NCBI RefSeq assembly: GCF_900107415.1
Contig: NZ_FNPX01000001.1
Span: 1-64,000, forward strand
Direction of reading: 5' to 3'
DNA: 64,000 nucleotides
Source: Jannaschia faecimaris
GTDB lineage: Bacteria > Pseudomonadota > Alphaproteobacteria > Rhodobacterales > Rhodobacteraceae
A program made the translations under genes and the position numbers. Below the pieces are notes generated by a model that made no database searches, was not told the origin of the DNA, and worked only from the letters and a program-made list of their open reading frames with translations. Shown here one piece after another: positions 17,933 to 28,480 of the stretch (within the stretch, counting starts at the first letter, position 1; each line of letters starts with the position of its first letter).

Positions 17933-19519
17933 ATGAGCAGCGCAGGCGTTATCCTGATCCCCGTTCTGGGTGGTTTCTTTGCCGGCGTCTCCGCGTTGCT
18001 CCTTGTTCTCTGGCTGGCAGCGCGACAGTCCGACAGACCCGCCGCACTGGCCCGGTTGGACCCCTTGGGAGAGCCGCGAACTCTCCGGTTCCGTAACGGC
18101 TATCTTGTTGAGCATTCTGAAAACGTCGGCTTCCTACTTGCATTGCCGGTCGACCGGATGCGCGCGTGGCACGACCTTTGCGCCTGCCTGAACGAAATCG
18201 TGCCCGGAGCAGCGGCGGCGCTCCGCGCGCTCGAAGTCGATGGCCTTGCCTTTCGACTGGACGGGACGCTGGCCAGCGACAGCATCGTGGTCATCGGCCA
18301 CCGCGCTGGCCCGGATCTGTGCGTCACGGTCTCGGCCGCGGATTTGAAGCAGACCGCAGTGCATATCGACCTTGCCAGCTTCAATGCGATTACGACGGAA
18401 CGCGATGCGGCGATCCGGGCCAATGAAACCTCGCCAACGCTCAGCTGGGCCGTTGATTGCGACGGTCAGGTAACGTGGTCCAACGCGGTCTATCGTGACC
18501 TGATCGCAAGCTGTCACGGGCTCGATGCGGCCCGGGGCTGGCCCCTTCACGCGATGTTTTCGGGCGGCGATGCCGCGCAGGCCGGACGCTCCCGGCGTAA
18601 ATGCCGCGATTCCGACGGGGCGGAACATTGGTTCGATGTCACGCTCTCTGCCCCGGATGTGGACGGCGTCCGCCACGGGCATGCCATCCCGCTCGATGCC
18701 GTCATCGAAGCGGAGGGCGCTTTGCGCAAGTTCATCCAGACCCTGAGCAAGAGTTTTGCCGACCTTCCAACGGGTCTTGCCATTTTTGACCAGACTGGAA
18801 ATCTCGCTCTATTCAACCCGGTTTTCATGGACATGACCGGACTGGAGACGACTTGGCTATCGCGGCGGCCACATATTACCGACGTACTGGACACGCTGCG
18901 CGACCGGCAAATGCTCTCGGGATCGCGCGACCACCTGGCCCGGCGTAGGCGGCTTGCCGACCTAGCCTCCGGCACGCACACCGAAACGCATATCGAGAAC
19001 TGGGCACATTCAGATGGGACAAGTTTTCGCATGAGCGTGCGCCCGCAGGGCGACGGAGCGATAACCCTGCTGCTGGAAGACATATCGACCGAGACAATGG
19101 CCAATCTGCGCCATCGTCAGGATCGCGACCTGTTTACCGACCTTCTCGACAGTGCCGACACGGGCATCGTGACCTTCGACCCAAAGGGCAAACGCGTCGC
19201 CACCAACGATGTCGCCCAATCGATCTGGTTTGGCGGCGGCAACACTATTGCGCTACCCAAAACGCTGGCCAGTTGCCTGACGCTCTGGTCTTCGGTTTGC
19301 CGCCCGACCCCGCTCTGGGGCGAAATCCGCGACCTCCTTCACGGACCGCTTGAGGAGCGCAGTTCCTGGGATCAGCGGCTTGCGACGGATGACGGCACAG
19401 TGATCTTCGTGCGCGTGTTGCCGCAACCTGATGGTGGGCTGGCCCTCGCGCTCCGTTCCGATCGCGAACTGGCCACACTGCCTCCCGCGATGCCCGATCA
19501 ACCAGCCCTCACGGCCTGA
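17933..19519 (+). CDS. divL: DivL-like multi-PAS membrane protein
   Basis: The protein (528 aa) has one N-terminal membrane segment (about residues 5-30) and PAS domains near 170-265, 280-390 and 395-510 (for example LPTGLAIFDQTGNLALFNPV and ADTGIVTFDPKGKRVATND). No histidine kinase or ATPase domain follows. In Rhodobacter capsulatus a PAS protein named DivL acts with CckA-ChpT on CtrA and gene transfer agent production; as I recall its gene is also close to the reg genes. The assignment rests on domain architecture, location between regB and tsaE, and the CtrA-type motif 43 bases upstream. A different PAS sensor scaffold is the alternative. Confidence 0.65.
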   Translation: MSSAGVILIPVLGGFFAGVSALLLVLWLAARQSDRPAALARLDPLGEPRTLRFRNGYLVEHSENVGFLLALPVDRMRAWHDLCACLNEIVPGAAAALRALEVDGLAFRLDGTLASDSIVVIGHRAGPDLCVTVSAADLKQTAVHIDLASFNAITTERDAAIRANETSPTLSWAVDCDGQVTWSNAVYRDLIASCHGLDAARGWPLHAMFSGGDAAQAGRSRRKCRDSDGAEHWFDVTLSAPDVDGVRHGHAIPLDAVIEAEGALRKFIQTLSKSFADLPTGLAIFDQTGNLALFNPVFMDMTGLETTWLSRRPHITDVLDTLRDRQMLSGSRDHLARRRRLADLASGTHTETHIENWAHSDGTSFRMSVRPQGDGAITLLLEDISTETMANLRHRQDRDLFTDLLDSADTGIVTFDPKGKRVATNDVAQSIWFGGGNTIALPKTLASCLTLWSSVCRPTPLWGEIRDLLHGPLEERSSWDQRLATDDGTVIFVRVLPQPDGGLALALRSDRELATLPPAMPDQPALTA

Positions 19520-19568
19520 CGGCATTGCCCCTTGCCGCCGTCCGCCGGGGCCGTCTAACTGGTCGGGA

Positions 19569-20060
19569 ATGACCGGCTCTACTTTCATCTGCATCCTGCC
19601 AGATTCCGCGGCGACCGAGGCGATGGCACAGGCACTCGCCGAACGCGTCGCGCCGGGCGACGTGTTTTTGCTGCATGGGCCGGTTGGCGCGGGCAAGACT
19701 GCCCTGTCGCGTGCCATGATCACCGCTTTGCGCGCCCGAGCCGGCCTGCCGCGCGAGGATGTACCCTCGCCGACTTTCACCCTGGTGCAGACCTATGACG
19801 TCGGCGCGTTCGACGTCTGGCATGCCGATCTATACCGCCTGAGCGGCCCCGATGCCGTGACCGAGCTTGGCCTGGACGAAGCTTTCGAGACCGCGCTCTG
19901 CCTCATCGAATGGCCCGACCGCCTGGGCCTTGACCGGCCCCAGGCGGCGATCGACATCATGCTGGACGCCACCCCGGACGACCGGCGCCGACTGACCATC
20001 ACCGGGCCGCGCGCGACAATGGACCGCCTTCGCCCGGCCTTTGCAAGAGGCATGAAATGA
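19569..20060 (+). CDS. tsaE: TsaE, tRNA threonylcarbamoyladenosine biosynthesis ATPase
   Basis: The protein (163 aa) is the P-loop ATPase of the TsaBDE complex that makes t6A37 in ANN-decoding tRNAs. Walker A is GPVGAGKTALSRAMI. The family signature SPTFTLVQTYD is followed by VWHADLYRL and the LIEWPDRLG segment. The ATG at 19569 gives the usual family length; the upstream frame overlaps the DivL-like gene. Its last codons overlap the next gene by four bases (ATGA), and it starts a five-gene run with amgK, murU, addB and addA. Confidence 0.95.
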   Translation: MTGSTFICILPDSAATEAMAQALAERVAPGDVFLLHGPVGAGKTALSRAMITALRARAGLPREDVPSPTFTLVQTYDVGAFDVWHADLYRLSGPDAVTELGLDEAFETALCLIEWPDRLGLDRPQAAIDIMLDATPDDRRRLTITGPRATMDRLRPAFARGMK

Positions 20061-21079
20061 GTGACCGAGACGCCCTCATCGACACCTTCCTCGCCGATGC
20101 CGGTTGGGGCGCAGCCATGCGTCATCCATTGGCGGGGGACGCATCCTTACGCCGATACCAACGACTACACCTGAATGCAGCGTGCGCGATACTGATGGAT
20201 GCGCCGCCGCAGACCGGTGAAGACACGCGCCCCTTCATCGCCATCGCGGACTGGCTTTCAGCGCGGGGCTTCTCCGCGCCTGGCATAATTGCCCGCGACC
20301 CGGAGAATGGCCTTCTCCTGCTGGAGGATCTGGGCGACGATCTGCTGGCGGTCCGCGCAAGGACATACCCGCAAGAAGAGGCCGTACTCTATTCCGAGGC
20401 GAGCCGGGTCCTTGCCGAACTTCATCAGCACACACCCCCGCCACTACCGTCCTATCCCGATCAGATGGCTGCGCTGACAACGACAGTGTTCGACTGGTAC
20501 GCGCCGGCACACCGCGATCGCAAACCGGCGTTGCAAGCCGCGATGCAGCGCGCCATCGATACGACGCTGACAGGACCGCAGGTGCTGATGCATCGCGATT
20601 ATCATGCTGAAAACCTGCTGTGGCTGCCTGCGCGCGAGGGCATCGCCCGCATCGGCCTTCTCGACTTCCAAGATGCAATGCTGGGACCGGCAGAATATGA
20701 TCTGGCGTCCTTGATCCACGATCCGCGCCGCGCGGTCACGCCCGAGGCGGCAGAGGCGGCAACGCAGACTTATCTGACGGCGACCGGAGTCAACGCCGAA
20801 GATGCGCGCGCACGCATCGCCGTCTGCTCGGTTCAGCGCAGCCTGCGCATCATCGGTCGGGTCTTCACCCGTTTGTGCCTGCATTCCGGACGCACGTCCT
20901 ATCTGCGGTTCATCCCGCCGACCTGGATTGCACTGCAACGCGAATTGCGGCATCCCGCCCTCAATGAAGTACGCGCGCTGCTCGACGGCCTTCTACCCAC
21001 ACCTGACGCCGGCTGGCTGGCTGCGACAGAAGCCCAAGCGGGTCAGTTTCGAGGCCTATACCACGCGGCGACACCGTGA
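20057..21079 (+). CDS. amgK: AmgK-type N-acetylmuramate/N-acetylglucosamine anomeric kinase
   Basis: The protein (340 aa) has an aminoglycoside phosphotransferase fold with the Brenner-type catalytic motif MHRDYHAENLLWL and the metal-binding IGLLDFQDAMLGPAEYDL. These are standard for AmgK, which phosphorylates MurNAc at the anomeric position in muropeptide recycling and bypasses fosfomycin-sensitive MurA. The gene directly downstream encodes the MurU-type nucleotidyltransferase that uses the product, which supports the assignment. It overlaps tsaE by ATGA and ends in a GTGA overlap with murU. Older annotations call this family simply phosphotransferase. Confidence 0.88.
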   Translation: MSDRDALIDTFLADAGWGAAMRHPLAGDASLRRYQRLHLNAACAILMDAPPQTGEDTRPFIAIADWLSARGFSAPGIIARDPENGLLLLEDLGDDLLAVRARTYPQEEAVLYSEASRVLAELHQHTPPPLPSYPDQMAALTTTVFDWYAPAHRDRKPALQAAMQRAIDTTLTGPQVLMHRDYHAENLLWLPAREGIARIGLLDFQDAMLGPAEYDLASLIHDPRRAVTPEAAEAATQTYLTATGVNAEDARARIAVCSVQRSLRIIGRVFTRLCLHSGRTSYLRFIPPTWIALQRELRHPALNEVRALLDGLLPTPDAGWLAATEAQAGQFRGLYHAATP

Positions 21080-21747
21080 TCGCGTGCATGGTTTTCGCCG
21101 CGGGCCTTGGGACACGCATGCGCCCTCTGACGAATGACCGCCCCAAGGCGATGGTCTCGGTCGCAGGCCGGCCACTGATCGACCACGCACTGGAGCAAAT
21201 CGCGGGCCCGGGCCCGACCGTCATCAACACGCATCATTTCGCCGACAGGCTGCACGATCACCTGCACAGCAGTGATATCACCCTGATCCATGAAGCGCCG
21301 ACACTGCTTGAAACCGGCGGGGGCCTGCGCAATGCCCTCCCACTTCTGGGCGACGGTCCGGTCCTGACGATGAACGCCGATGCCTGCTGGAGCGGACCAC
21401 GGGCTCGCGACACGCTGATGGGGGCATGGGATGGTGCCACGATGGACGGCCTGCTGCTTCTTGTGCCCCGGGAACGGGCCACCGGACAGGCAGGCGGCAG
21501 TTTCGCGATCGACCTCAACGGCCGACTCACGCGCGACAACGCGGGCCTTGTCTATACCGGCGCGGGCATCGTGAAACCGGACGGGCTGCGAGACGATCCG
21601 CGCGATGTCTTTTCCCTGCGCGACCTGTGGTTCGAGATGATGGAGCGCGGCCGGCTGTTCGGCGTGGTGCATCAGGGGCACTGGGCCGACGTGGGCACGC
21701 CGGACGGCATCGCCATCGCGGAAACGATGTTGAGGAACGCCACATGA
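21076..21747 (+). CDS. murU: MurU-type N-acetylmuramate-1-phosphate uridylyltransferase
   Basis: The protein (223 aa) is a sugar nucleotidyltransferase with the glycine-rich signature MVFAAGLGTRMRPLTNDRPK and the later acidic motif TMNADACWSG. MurU converts MurNAc-1-phosphate to UDP-MurNAc, completing the recycling route started by AmgK. Length matches MurU rather than the longer glucose-1-phosphate enzymes. The GTG start overlaps the amgK stop (GTGA); an ATG four codons later is an alternative. The gene ends in an ATGA overlap with addB. Confidence 0.88.
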   Translation: MIACMVFAAGLGTRMRPLTNDRPKAMVSVAGRPLIDHALEQIAGPGPTVINTHHFADRLHDHLHSSDITLIHEAPTLLETGGGLRNALPLLGDGPVLTMNADACWSGPRARDTLMGAWDGATMDGLLLLVPRERATGQAGGSFAIDLNGRLTRDNAGLVYTGAGIVKPDGLRDDPRDVFSLRDLWFEMMERGRLFGVVHQGHWADVGTPDGIAIAETMLRNAT

Positions 21748-24686
21748 TCCGAGGTCTCTACCGCGAACCAGTCGGCATCGACTTCTCGGCCAGCTTTGCG
21801 TCCGGCTTGCGCCGCGCCCTGCGCGATCAGCCGCCCGAGGCGATGGCCCGCGTCACGCTTCTGGTGAACACGACGCGCATGGCCCGCCGGATTGAGGCAG
21901 CGCTGGCCGCTGAGGGGGCAACGCTGCTGCCTCGAATCCGCCTTGTGACCGATCTGACCCCCCTGTTGCCACCGGGCGAGGCCGCAACGACCGGGATCGA
22001 ACCGCTGGCCCTGCGCCTGAAGTTGACCCAGCTCGTGGCGCACTTGCTGTCAGCCTCTCCCGACCTTGCCCCGGCCTCCGCCGCCTTCGACCTCGCCAGC
22101 AGCCTGGCAACCCTGCTGGCCGAGATGCAGGAAGAAAGAATGGATCCCGCCGTCCTGACCGAGATCGAGACGGGCGACCTCTCCGAACAGTGGCAGCGGA
22201 CGCTGACATTCCTGACGGTCGCGACCGGATGGATGGACGCGGATGGCACGCTGACCCCGGCGGGGGCGCAGGCGTTGACGCTGGACCGTCTGTTGACCCA
22301 TTGGCAAACGACACCACCGCAGGACCCCATGATTATTGCCGGCTCCACCGCGTCGCGCGCACCGACACGGACGTTGATCCGCGCGACGCTGAACTTGCCG
22401 ATGGGTGCGGTCGTCCTGCCCGGCGTCGACGAAGACATGCCCGACGATGCTTGGGCGGGTCTGACCGATGCCGACGGGCCGGGGCAGCAGGATCACCCGC
22501 AGTATCGCCACGCAGCACTCCTGCGCGATCTGGGCCTGACGCGCGACGACGTTCCCCGTTGGGGCGATGCCACACCAGCCGCGCCCGGACGCAACGCGCT
22601 CATCTCCCTGGCCCTGCGCCCCGCGCCCGTGACCGATGCCTGGCGCGAGGAGGGGCCGGGCCTGACCGACATCAACGCCGCCACCGACGGCATCACCCTG
22701 CTCGCCGCGCCGTCACCGGGGGCCGAGGCGATGGCGATCGCCACCGGTCTGCGCGCCGCCCTCAATGCCGGCAAGACCGCCGCGCTCATCACGCCTGACC
22801 GAACCCTGTCCCGGCAGGTCGCGGCGCATCTGGACCGCTGGGGAATCGTCCCCGACGATTCCGCCGGCAAGCCGCTCAATCAGAGTGCGCCGGGCCGCCT
22901 GTTGCTCCACACCGCCGAGATGCGCGGCCAGCAGGTCGAGGCGGAGCCGCTGGCGATCCTTCTCAAGCATCCCCTGACCCAAATCGGCGGCGAACGCGCC
23001 GCGCACTTGAAGCGCGCGCGTGAGCTGGAGATCGACCTGTTGCGCAATAAGCCCTGCCCATTCCCAACCCGCACCACGGTGAACGCGTGGCTGGCCGACC
23101 CTGCGCGTCCCCGGGCGGCAGACGATTGGACCGACTGGCTCTGCGATCTGCTCGACACTTTGCCCACGCAGCCGGCAATGGCACCGCTTGTCGCCCATGT
23201 GCAAAGCCACCTGGCTTTGGTCGAAACCCTGGCCCAGGGCACGGGCAATGACACGGGGCCGCTCTGGTCCGACACTGCGGGCCGCGCGGCGAAACGCGTA
23301 CTGGACCAACTGGCACAGGCCGCACCCGAGCGTGGCGACGCCGATGTCAGCGCGGCGGAATATGCGCGCATCCTGTCGGCGCTGTTGCAAGCCGAGGAGG
23401 TCCGCGACCCTTATTCCCCGCATCCGGGCGTGATGATCTGGGGGGCGTTGGAAGCCCGCGTTCGCACGGCCGATATCGTTATCCTCGGCGGGTTGAACGA
23501 CGACGTCTGGCCCGGACAGCCGACGCCCGATCCCTGGCTGAATCGCGCGATGCGGGCCGAAGCGGGGCTGCGCCTGCCCGACCGCTCGATTGGTCTTTCC
23601 GCGCATGACTTCCAACAGGCCGCCGCCGGGCCCGAGGTCTGGCTGTCGCGCGCGATCCGCACCGCCGAGGCCGAGACCGTTCCTTCGCGCTGGCTGAACC
23701 GGCTGATGAACCTGCTGGGCGGGATCGGCGACGGCGGAAAGGCCGCGTTGGACGCGATGAAAGGGCGGGGCGCGCTCTGGCTGGATCTCGCCGCGCAGCT
23801 TGACTCGCCGACCACCCGCACTCCGCCCGCGCCGCGACCCGCCCCCATGCTACCAGCAAGGGTCAAGCTCGATCGTCTGTCGGTCACCGGGGTCGAGACG
23901 CTGATCCGGGATCCCTATGCGATCTACGCCCGCCAGATCCTGCGTTTGCAGCCCCTGTCGCCCTTGCGTCAGGGGCCGGACGCCCGCGTTCGCGGTTCGG
24001 CGATCCACGACGCCATGGAGCGGTTTTCCCATGAGATTCCGGGTGCCCTGCCCGACGATGCCGCGATTGCTTTGCGCCGCGCGCTCGAATTCGCGCTGGA
24101 GGTAAATGCGCCTTGGCCGGGGGCACGACGCCTGTGGCTGGGCAAATTCGACCGGGTGACGGCGGCTTTCCTGGAGGGCGAAAACGCACGGCGCAAAAAG
24201 GGCAACCCGCATCTGGTCGAGACCACGGCCGAATTGCGTTTTGACACCCCCCCCTTCACCCTTACCGCTCGTCCCGACCGGATCGATGCGCGGGGCGATG
24301 CCGTGGCAATCTATGACTACAAGACCGGCCCACCGCCCACGGAAAAGGCGCAACTCTATTTCGCCAAGCAGCTTCTGCTTCAGGCCGTGATGATCGAGGC
24401 GGGGGCCTTTCCGAAAGTATCCCAGCGCCGGGTCGAGGAAGTCGCCTATATCCAGGTCGGATCACAGACGAAGGAGGTCGGACCCAAGGATTTCGGGCCC
24501 GACCTTGTCGCACAGACCCGCAACGAGTTTCTGAAACTGATCGAAGCGTACCAGACCGGCACGCCGTTCATCGCCCGCTTGGCCCCCGATTTTCTGACTT
24601 TTGCCAGCGACTACGACCAGCTGTCCCGGTTCGGCGAATGGGACGATACGACACCCGCGACCCCGATCCCGGTGGACAAGCCATGA
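21744..24686 (+). CDS. addB: AddB, double-strand break repair nuclease subunit (alphaproteobacterial type)
   Basis: The protein (980 aa) is the inactivated-helicase plus nuclease subunit of AddAB, the alphaproteobacterial counterpart of RecBCD. The N-terminal region has a degenerate helicase fold (ALLVNTTRMARRIEAAL-like start; VILGGLNDDVWPGQ, DPWLNRAMR). The C-terminal PD-(D/E)XK nuclease is visible from about residue 770: GSAIHDAMERF, then RPDRIDARGDAVAIYDYKTG. AddB carries the nuclease that cuts the 5'-ended strand. The start at 21744 overlaps the murU stop (ATGA) and is preceded by TGAGGAACGC. It ends in an ATGA overlap with addA. Confidence 0.96.
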   Translation: MIRGLYREPVGIDFSASFASGLRRALRDQPPEAMARVTLLVNTTRMARRIEAALAAEGATLLPRIRLVTDLTPLLPPGEAATTGIEPLALRLKLTQLVAHLLSASPDLAPASAAFDLASSLATLLAEMQEERMDPAVLTEIETGDLSEQWQRTLTFLTVATGWMDADGTLTPAGAQALTLDRLLTHWQTTPPQDPMIIAGSTASRAPTRTLIRATLNLPMGAVVLPGVDEDMPDDAWAGLTDADGPGQQDHPQYRHAALLRDLGLTRDDVPRWGDATPAAPGRNALISLALRPAPVTDAWREEGPGLTDINAATDGITLLAAPSPGAEAMAIATGLRAALNAGKTAALITPDRTLSRQVAAHLDRWGIVPDDSAGKPLNQSAPGRLLLHTAEMRGQQVEAEPLAILLKHPLTQIGGERAAHLKRARELEIDLLRNKPCPFPTRTTVNAWLADPARPRAADDWTDWLCDLLDTLPTQPAMAPLVAHVQSHLALVETLAQGTGNDTGPLWSDTAGRAAKRVLDQLAQAAPERGDADVSAAEYARILSALLQAEEVRDPYSPHPGVMIWGALEARVRTADIVILGGLNDDVWPGQPTPDPWLNRAMRAEAGLRLPDRSIGLSAHDFQQAAAGPEVWLSRAIRTAEAETVPSRWLNRLMNLLGGIGDGGKAALDAMKGRGALWLDLAAQLDSPTTRTPPAPRPAPMLPARVKLDRLSVTGVETLIRDPYAIYARQILRLQPLSPLRQGPDARVRGSAIHDAMERFSHEIPGALPDDAAIALRRALEFALEVNAPWPGARRLWLGKFDRVTAAFLEGENARRKKGNPHLVETTAELRFDTPPFTLTARPDRIDARGDAVAIYDYKTGPPPTEKAQLYFAKQLLLQAVMIEAGAFPKVSQRRVEEVAYIQVGSQTKEVGPKDFGPDLVAQTRNEFLKLIEAYQTGTPFIARLAPDFLTFASDYDQLSRFGEWDDTTPATPIPVDKP

Positions 24687-27600
24687 CCGACTTCACCCCT
24701 GACGCCGCGACCCGCGCCCAGATCGGTGCCGCCGATCCTGAAGGCTCGGTCTGGCTTGCCGCCAACGCCGGGTCGGGCAAGACGCGGGTGCTGACTGACC
24801 GGGTGGCCTGGTTGCTGCTGGACGGAACCGCGCCCGAGAAAATCCTGTGTCTGACCTACACCAAGGCCGCCGCAGGCGAGATGCAGAACCGGCTGTTCAA
24901 GCGGCTGGGCGAATGGGCGATGCTGTCGGACGACGAATTGCGCGACCAGATCACGCGCCTGGGGGCCGGGCGCGGCACGATCCCGACGGAGCAACTCAAA
25001 CGCGCGCGCACCCTGTTTGCCCGCGCAATCGAAACTCCGGGCGGGCTGAAGATCCAGACGATCCACGCCTTCTGCGCCTCGCTTCTGCGGCGGTTTCCTC
25101 TGGAAGCGGGCGTGTCGCCCAACTTCTCCGAGATGGACGAAACGGCGACGGCCCGACTTCATGCGGACGTGCTGGACGACATGGCCGCCGATCCCGCGAT
25201 GCAACCGATGGTCGACGGAATCGCGCGCCGCCTGACCGACGGAGAGCCGTCCGACTTCCTGCGCGCCGTCGCCGCCAACCGCGACGGCTTCGTGGAAAGG
25301 CTGACTCGGGATGATCTGCGGGCCAAACTCGGTATCGTGGACGAAAGCCCCGACGCGGTCCGAAATGCAACACTGGGATCAGAGACCCTCGACCTGCTCG
25401 AAAACTTCATCGACCATGCCGAAAACGCGCCCGGTGCGAGTGTTCTCAAGGTTGCCGACGCCTTCAAGCAGGCACGTCTCACTGCAATCGAAGACCGGCT
25501 CGACCTGTTGGTACCGATTTGCCTGACCGGCGAAGGCGCGAAGCGAAAGACGACGCGCTGGCCCGCTGCCGTCAAAGACGGAATACATGGCCCTCTCGTT
25601 GAATTGTACGGTGAGATTGGCGACATCGTCATTGAAGCCCGCACCCGGATCGCCGCCTTCGAGGCGCTGGCACAGACAGAAGCGCTCCACGCCTTCGGTC
25701 CGGCATTCGCCGCCGAGGTACAGGCACGAAAACAGGCGCGGGGCTGGCTGGATTTCGACGATCAGATCAACCGCGCGAAACGGCTGCTGTCCGAGTCGTC
25801 CATGGCGCAATGGGTGCTGTTCAAACTGGATGGCGGGCTGGATCATATCTTGGTGGACGAAGCGCAGGACACCTCCCCCGCGCAGTGGGACGTGATCCAG
25901 CGTCTTACGGACGAGTTCAACGCGGGGGCCAGCGCCCGGTCCGATGTCCGGCGCACGGTCTTCATCGTGGGAGACCGCAAGCAGTCGATCTACGCCTTCC
26001 AGGGGGCCGATCTGGCCGCATTCGATCAGAAGCGGAACGTCTTTGCCGACAAGCTGCGCGGTCACAGCGCGCCGATGCAGGATCACGCGCTGCTGCATTC
26101 ATTCCGCTCCTCGCCCGTAATTCTTGACCTCGTGGACGAGGTTTTCCGCGACGGGGGCGGCGTCGGTGATGCGCCGGAGCACATCGCCTTCAAGTCCGAC
26201 ATGCCGGGTCGCGTCGATCTCTGGCCCGCAGTTGTGCAGGAAAAGCCGGACACCTCTGACCGCGAATGGTTCGACCCCGTTGATCGGCCCGCCGCGAACG
26301 AAGCCGATGTCATCCTGGCCAAGCATGTCGCCAATGAAATTCAGCGGATGATCAAGGCGGGAACGCCAATTGGCGAAGGCGACAAGCGCCGTCCCGTTCA
26401 GGCAGGCGATATCCTGATCCTGTTGCAGCGCCGCAAGAAGCTGTTCCACCACATCGTGCGTGAATGCAAAGCACTGGGCCTCGACCTCGCGGGGGCCGAC
26501 CGACTGAAACTGTCAGACGACATGGCGGTAAAAGACCTGATCGCCGCCCTTACCTGGGCCGCGACGCCTGACGACGACCTGTCGTTGGCGACGGTCCTGC
26601 GGTCACCGCTCGGCTCGGTGGACGAACCGGGCCTTTTCGCGTTGGCCTACGGACGCGGTAAGCGCCGCCTGTGGGACGTGCTGCGCGACGCGGGCAGCGA
26701 TTCACAAACGACCGAGATGCTGGCCGACCTGCTGCGCATCGCCGATATCCTGCGCCCCTACGAGGTGCTGCAACGCATCCTGATCCGCCACAACGGTCGC
26801 CGCCGACTTCAAGCGCGACTGGGCGACGAAGCCGGGGAGGCGATAGACGCGCTGCTCGCGCAGGCCCTCTCCTACGAACAACTTGAAACCCCCAGCCTGA
26901 CCGGCTTCCTCGGTTGGGTCGCCTCGGCGGATGTCGACGTCAAGCGGCAGGCTGGCGCGGGGTCGATCCGGGTGATGTCGGTGCATGGCTCCAAGGGGCT
27001 GGAGGCCCCGGTCGTCATCCTGCCAGAGACGATGAAGCGCGCCCCGAAGGTTCCGCAGGGCGTGCAACGGCTGGACGATGAGACCGTCGTCTGGATGCCC
27101 AGCAAGGCCTACCATGCGCCGAAGATGGCCCAGCAAGTGGAACAGGCGCAGGCTGCCGTTGCCGCCGAACGCGACCGCCTGCTTTACGTTGCGATGACAC
27201 GGGCCGAAAGCTGGCTCATCGTCGGGGCTGCGGGTGATGTCGGTGTCGACGAGAACGACAGTTGGTACAAAAAAATTCAGGCCGCGATGGTGGCGCGTGG
27301 CGCAGGGCCTGTCACCTTTGAGGGCGGCCAGGGCCTGCGCCTCGAGACGGGCGACTGGACGCCGCTGGACAAGGGTGCGCCCCCCCGCAAAACCGGCACA
27401 ACAGAAGCACCCGATTGGCTTGGCAAACGGGTTCCTCCCCCCGCCAAGGTGGCAACACGCATCGCGCCATCCGGCCTTGCCGGAGCCAAGGCGCTGCCGG
27501 GGGAAACCGGGCTCGATACGGAGGCGGCGCTGCGCCGCGGCACGGCGATCCACGTCCTTTTGGAGCATTTGCCCCGCCTGCCCCGCGCCGACTGGACCGC

Positions 27601-28048
27601 GCGCGCGGATGCGATCCTGGCCGCCAATGCCGACCTCGCAGGGGACGATCCGGCCCCGCTTTTGGCCGAAGCACTGACCGTATTGGACGCGCCCGACCTT
27701 GCTCATATCTTCGCACCTGGCACCCTGGCCGAGGTGCCTTTCGCGTTGCCCGCGACCGACCGGCACCCGGCGATCTTCGGCACGATCGACCGCGTGATCG
27801 TCGAAGACACGCGTATCACCTTGGTTGACTTCAAAACCAACGCGATTCTGCCATCGACCCCTGCCGACACGCCGCAAGGCATCTTGCGGCAAATTGCGGC
27901 CTATCGCATCGCCGCACAGGCAATCTGGCCCGGACGCGCCGTCAGCGTTCAGATCCTGTGGACAAAAGGGCCCAGCCTGATGGAATTGCCGCACGATCTC
28001 GTGACGGACCTTGGCCCGGCCATTGACCCTGTGGGGTTGCCTGCATAG
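24683..28048 (+). CDS. addA: AddA, UvrD-type helicase-nuclease
   Basis: The protein (1121 aa) is the 3'-5' motor helicase and nuclease of AddAB, resecting DNA ends for RecA loading. Helicase motifs in order are Walker A ([20 protein letters not shown] near residue 31), [73 protein letters not shown] and [18 protein letters not shown]-terminal PD-(D/E)XK nuclease shows [33 protein letters not shown]. It overlaps addB by four bases and is the last gene of the run that begins at tsaE. A gap of 46 bases leads to trxA. Confidence 0.97.
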   Translation: MTDFTPDAATRAQIGAADPEGSVWLAANAGSGKTRVLTDRVAWLLLDGTAPEKILCLTYTKAAAGEMQNRLFKRLGEWAMLSDDELRDQITRLGAGRGTIPTEQLKRARTLFARAIETPGGLKIQTIHAFCASLLRRFPLEAGVSPNFSEMDETATARLHADVLDDMAADPAMQPMVDGIARRLTDGEPSDFLRAVAANRDGFVERLTRDDLRAKLGIVDESPDAVRNATLGSETLDLLENFIDHAENAPGASVLKVADAFKQARLTAIEDRLDLLVPICLTGEGAKRKTTRWPAAVKDGIHGPLVELYGEIGDIVIEARTRIAAFEALAQTEALHAFGPAFAAEVQARKQARGWLDFDDQINRAKRLLSESSMAQWVLFKLDGGLDHILVDEAQDTSPAQWDVIQRLTDEFNAGASARSDVRRTVFIVGDRKQSIYAFQGADLAAFDQKRNVFADKLRGHSAPMQDHALLHSFRSSPVILDLVDEVFRDGGGVGDAPEHIAFKSDMPGRVDLWPAVVQEKPDTSDREWFDPVDRPAANEADVILAKHVANEIQRMIKAGTPIGEGDKRRPVQAGDILILLQRRKKLFHHIVRECKALGLDLAGADRLKLSDDMAVKDLIAALTWAATPDDDLSLATVLRSPLGSVDEPGLFALAYGRGKRRLWDVLRDAGSDSQTTEMLADLLRIADILRPYEVLQRILIRHNGRRRLQARLGDEAGEAIDALLAQALSYEQLETPSLTGFLGWVASADVDVKRQAGAGSIRVMSVHGSKGLEAPVVILPETMKRAPKVPQGVQRLDDETVVWMPSKAYHAPKMAQQVEQAQAAVAAERDRLLYVAMTRAESWLIVGAAGDVGVDENDSWYKKIQAAMVARGAGPVTFEGGQGLRLETGDWTPLDKGAPPRKTGTTEAPDWLGKRVPPPAKVATRIAPSGLAGAKALPGETGLDTEAALRRGTAIHVLLEHLPRLPRADWTARADAILAANADLAGDDPAPLLAEALTVLDAPDLAHIFAPGTLAEVPFALPATDRHPAIFGTIDRVIVEDTRITLVDFKTNAILPSTPADTPQGILRQIAAYRIAAQAIWPGRAVSVQILWTKGPSLMELPHDLVTDLGPAIDPVGLPA

Positions 28049-28094
28049 CTTCCCACGACCGCGCCCAAGCGCTTTAAAAATTCAGGAGAGCCCC

Positions 28095-28415
28095 ATGGCC
28101 ACCGTTTCCGCCACCGACGCCACCTTCGACGAAATCGTCAAGCAGTCCGATGTCCCTGTCGTCGTCGACTTCTGGGCAGAATGGTGCGGCCCCTGCAAGC
28201 AGATCGGCCCCGCGCTGGAAGAGCTTTCGGCAGAATACGAGGGCCGCGTGAAGATCGTTAAGGTCAACGTGGACGAAAACCCCGGCAGCCCCGCTGCGAT
28301 GGGTGTACGCGGCATCCCCGCCCTATTCATGTTCAAAGGCGGCGAAGCCGTCGACCAGAAGATCGGTGCCGCGCCCAAGGCCGCGCTGAAGGACTGGATT
28401 GAAAGCGCCGTCTGA
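28095..28415 (+). CDS. trxA: Thioredoxin 1
   Basis: The protein (106 aa) has the standard active site [14 protein letters not shown] and the cis-proline loop [15 protein letters not shown]. It is the general cytosolic dithiol reductant for ribonucleotide reductase, peroxiredoxins and methionine sulfoxide reductases. The ATG at 28095 follows CAGGAGAG by five bases. It lies 46 bases after addA and is followed by a strong terminator, so it is either the last gene of the add operon or has its own promoter at the end of addA. Confidence 0.97.
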   Translation: MATVSATDATFDEIVKQSDVPVVVDFWAEWCGPCKQIGPALEELSAEYEGRVKIVKVNVDENPGSPAAMGVRGIPALFMFKGGEAVDQKIGAAPKAALKDWIESAV

Positions 28416-28441
28416 CCGACGAAAAACCTTTTGAAGATTTG

Positions 28442-28472
28442 CCCCCGGATGCGAAGGCCTCCGGGGGTTTTT
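28442..28472 (+). terminator. Rho-independent terminator after trxA
   Basis: An 8-bp perfect stem CCCCCGGA / TCCGGGGG with a 10-base loop is followed by TTTTT. It lies 26 bases after the trxA stop, and flanking GACGAAAAA / TTTTTCGTGTC-like bases could lengthen the stem. It also stops the convergent gene. Confidence 0.88.
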
Positions 28473-28480
28473 CGTGTCCG

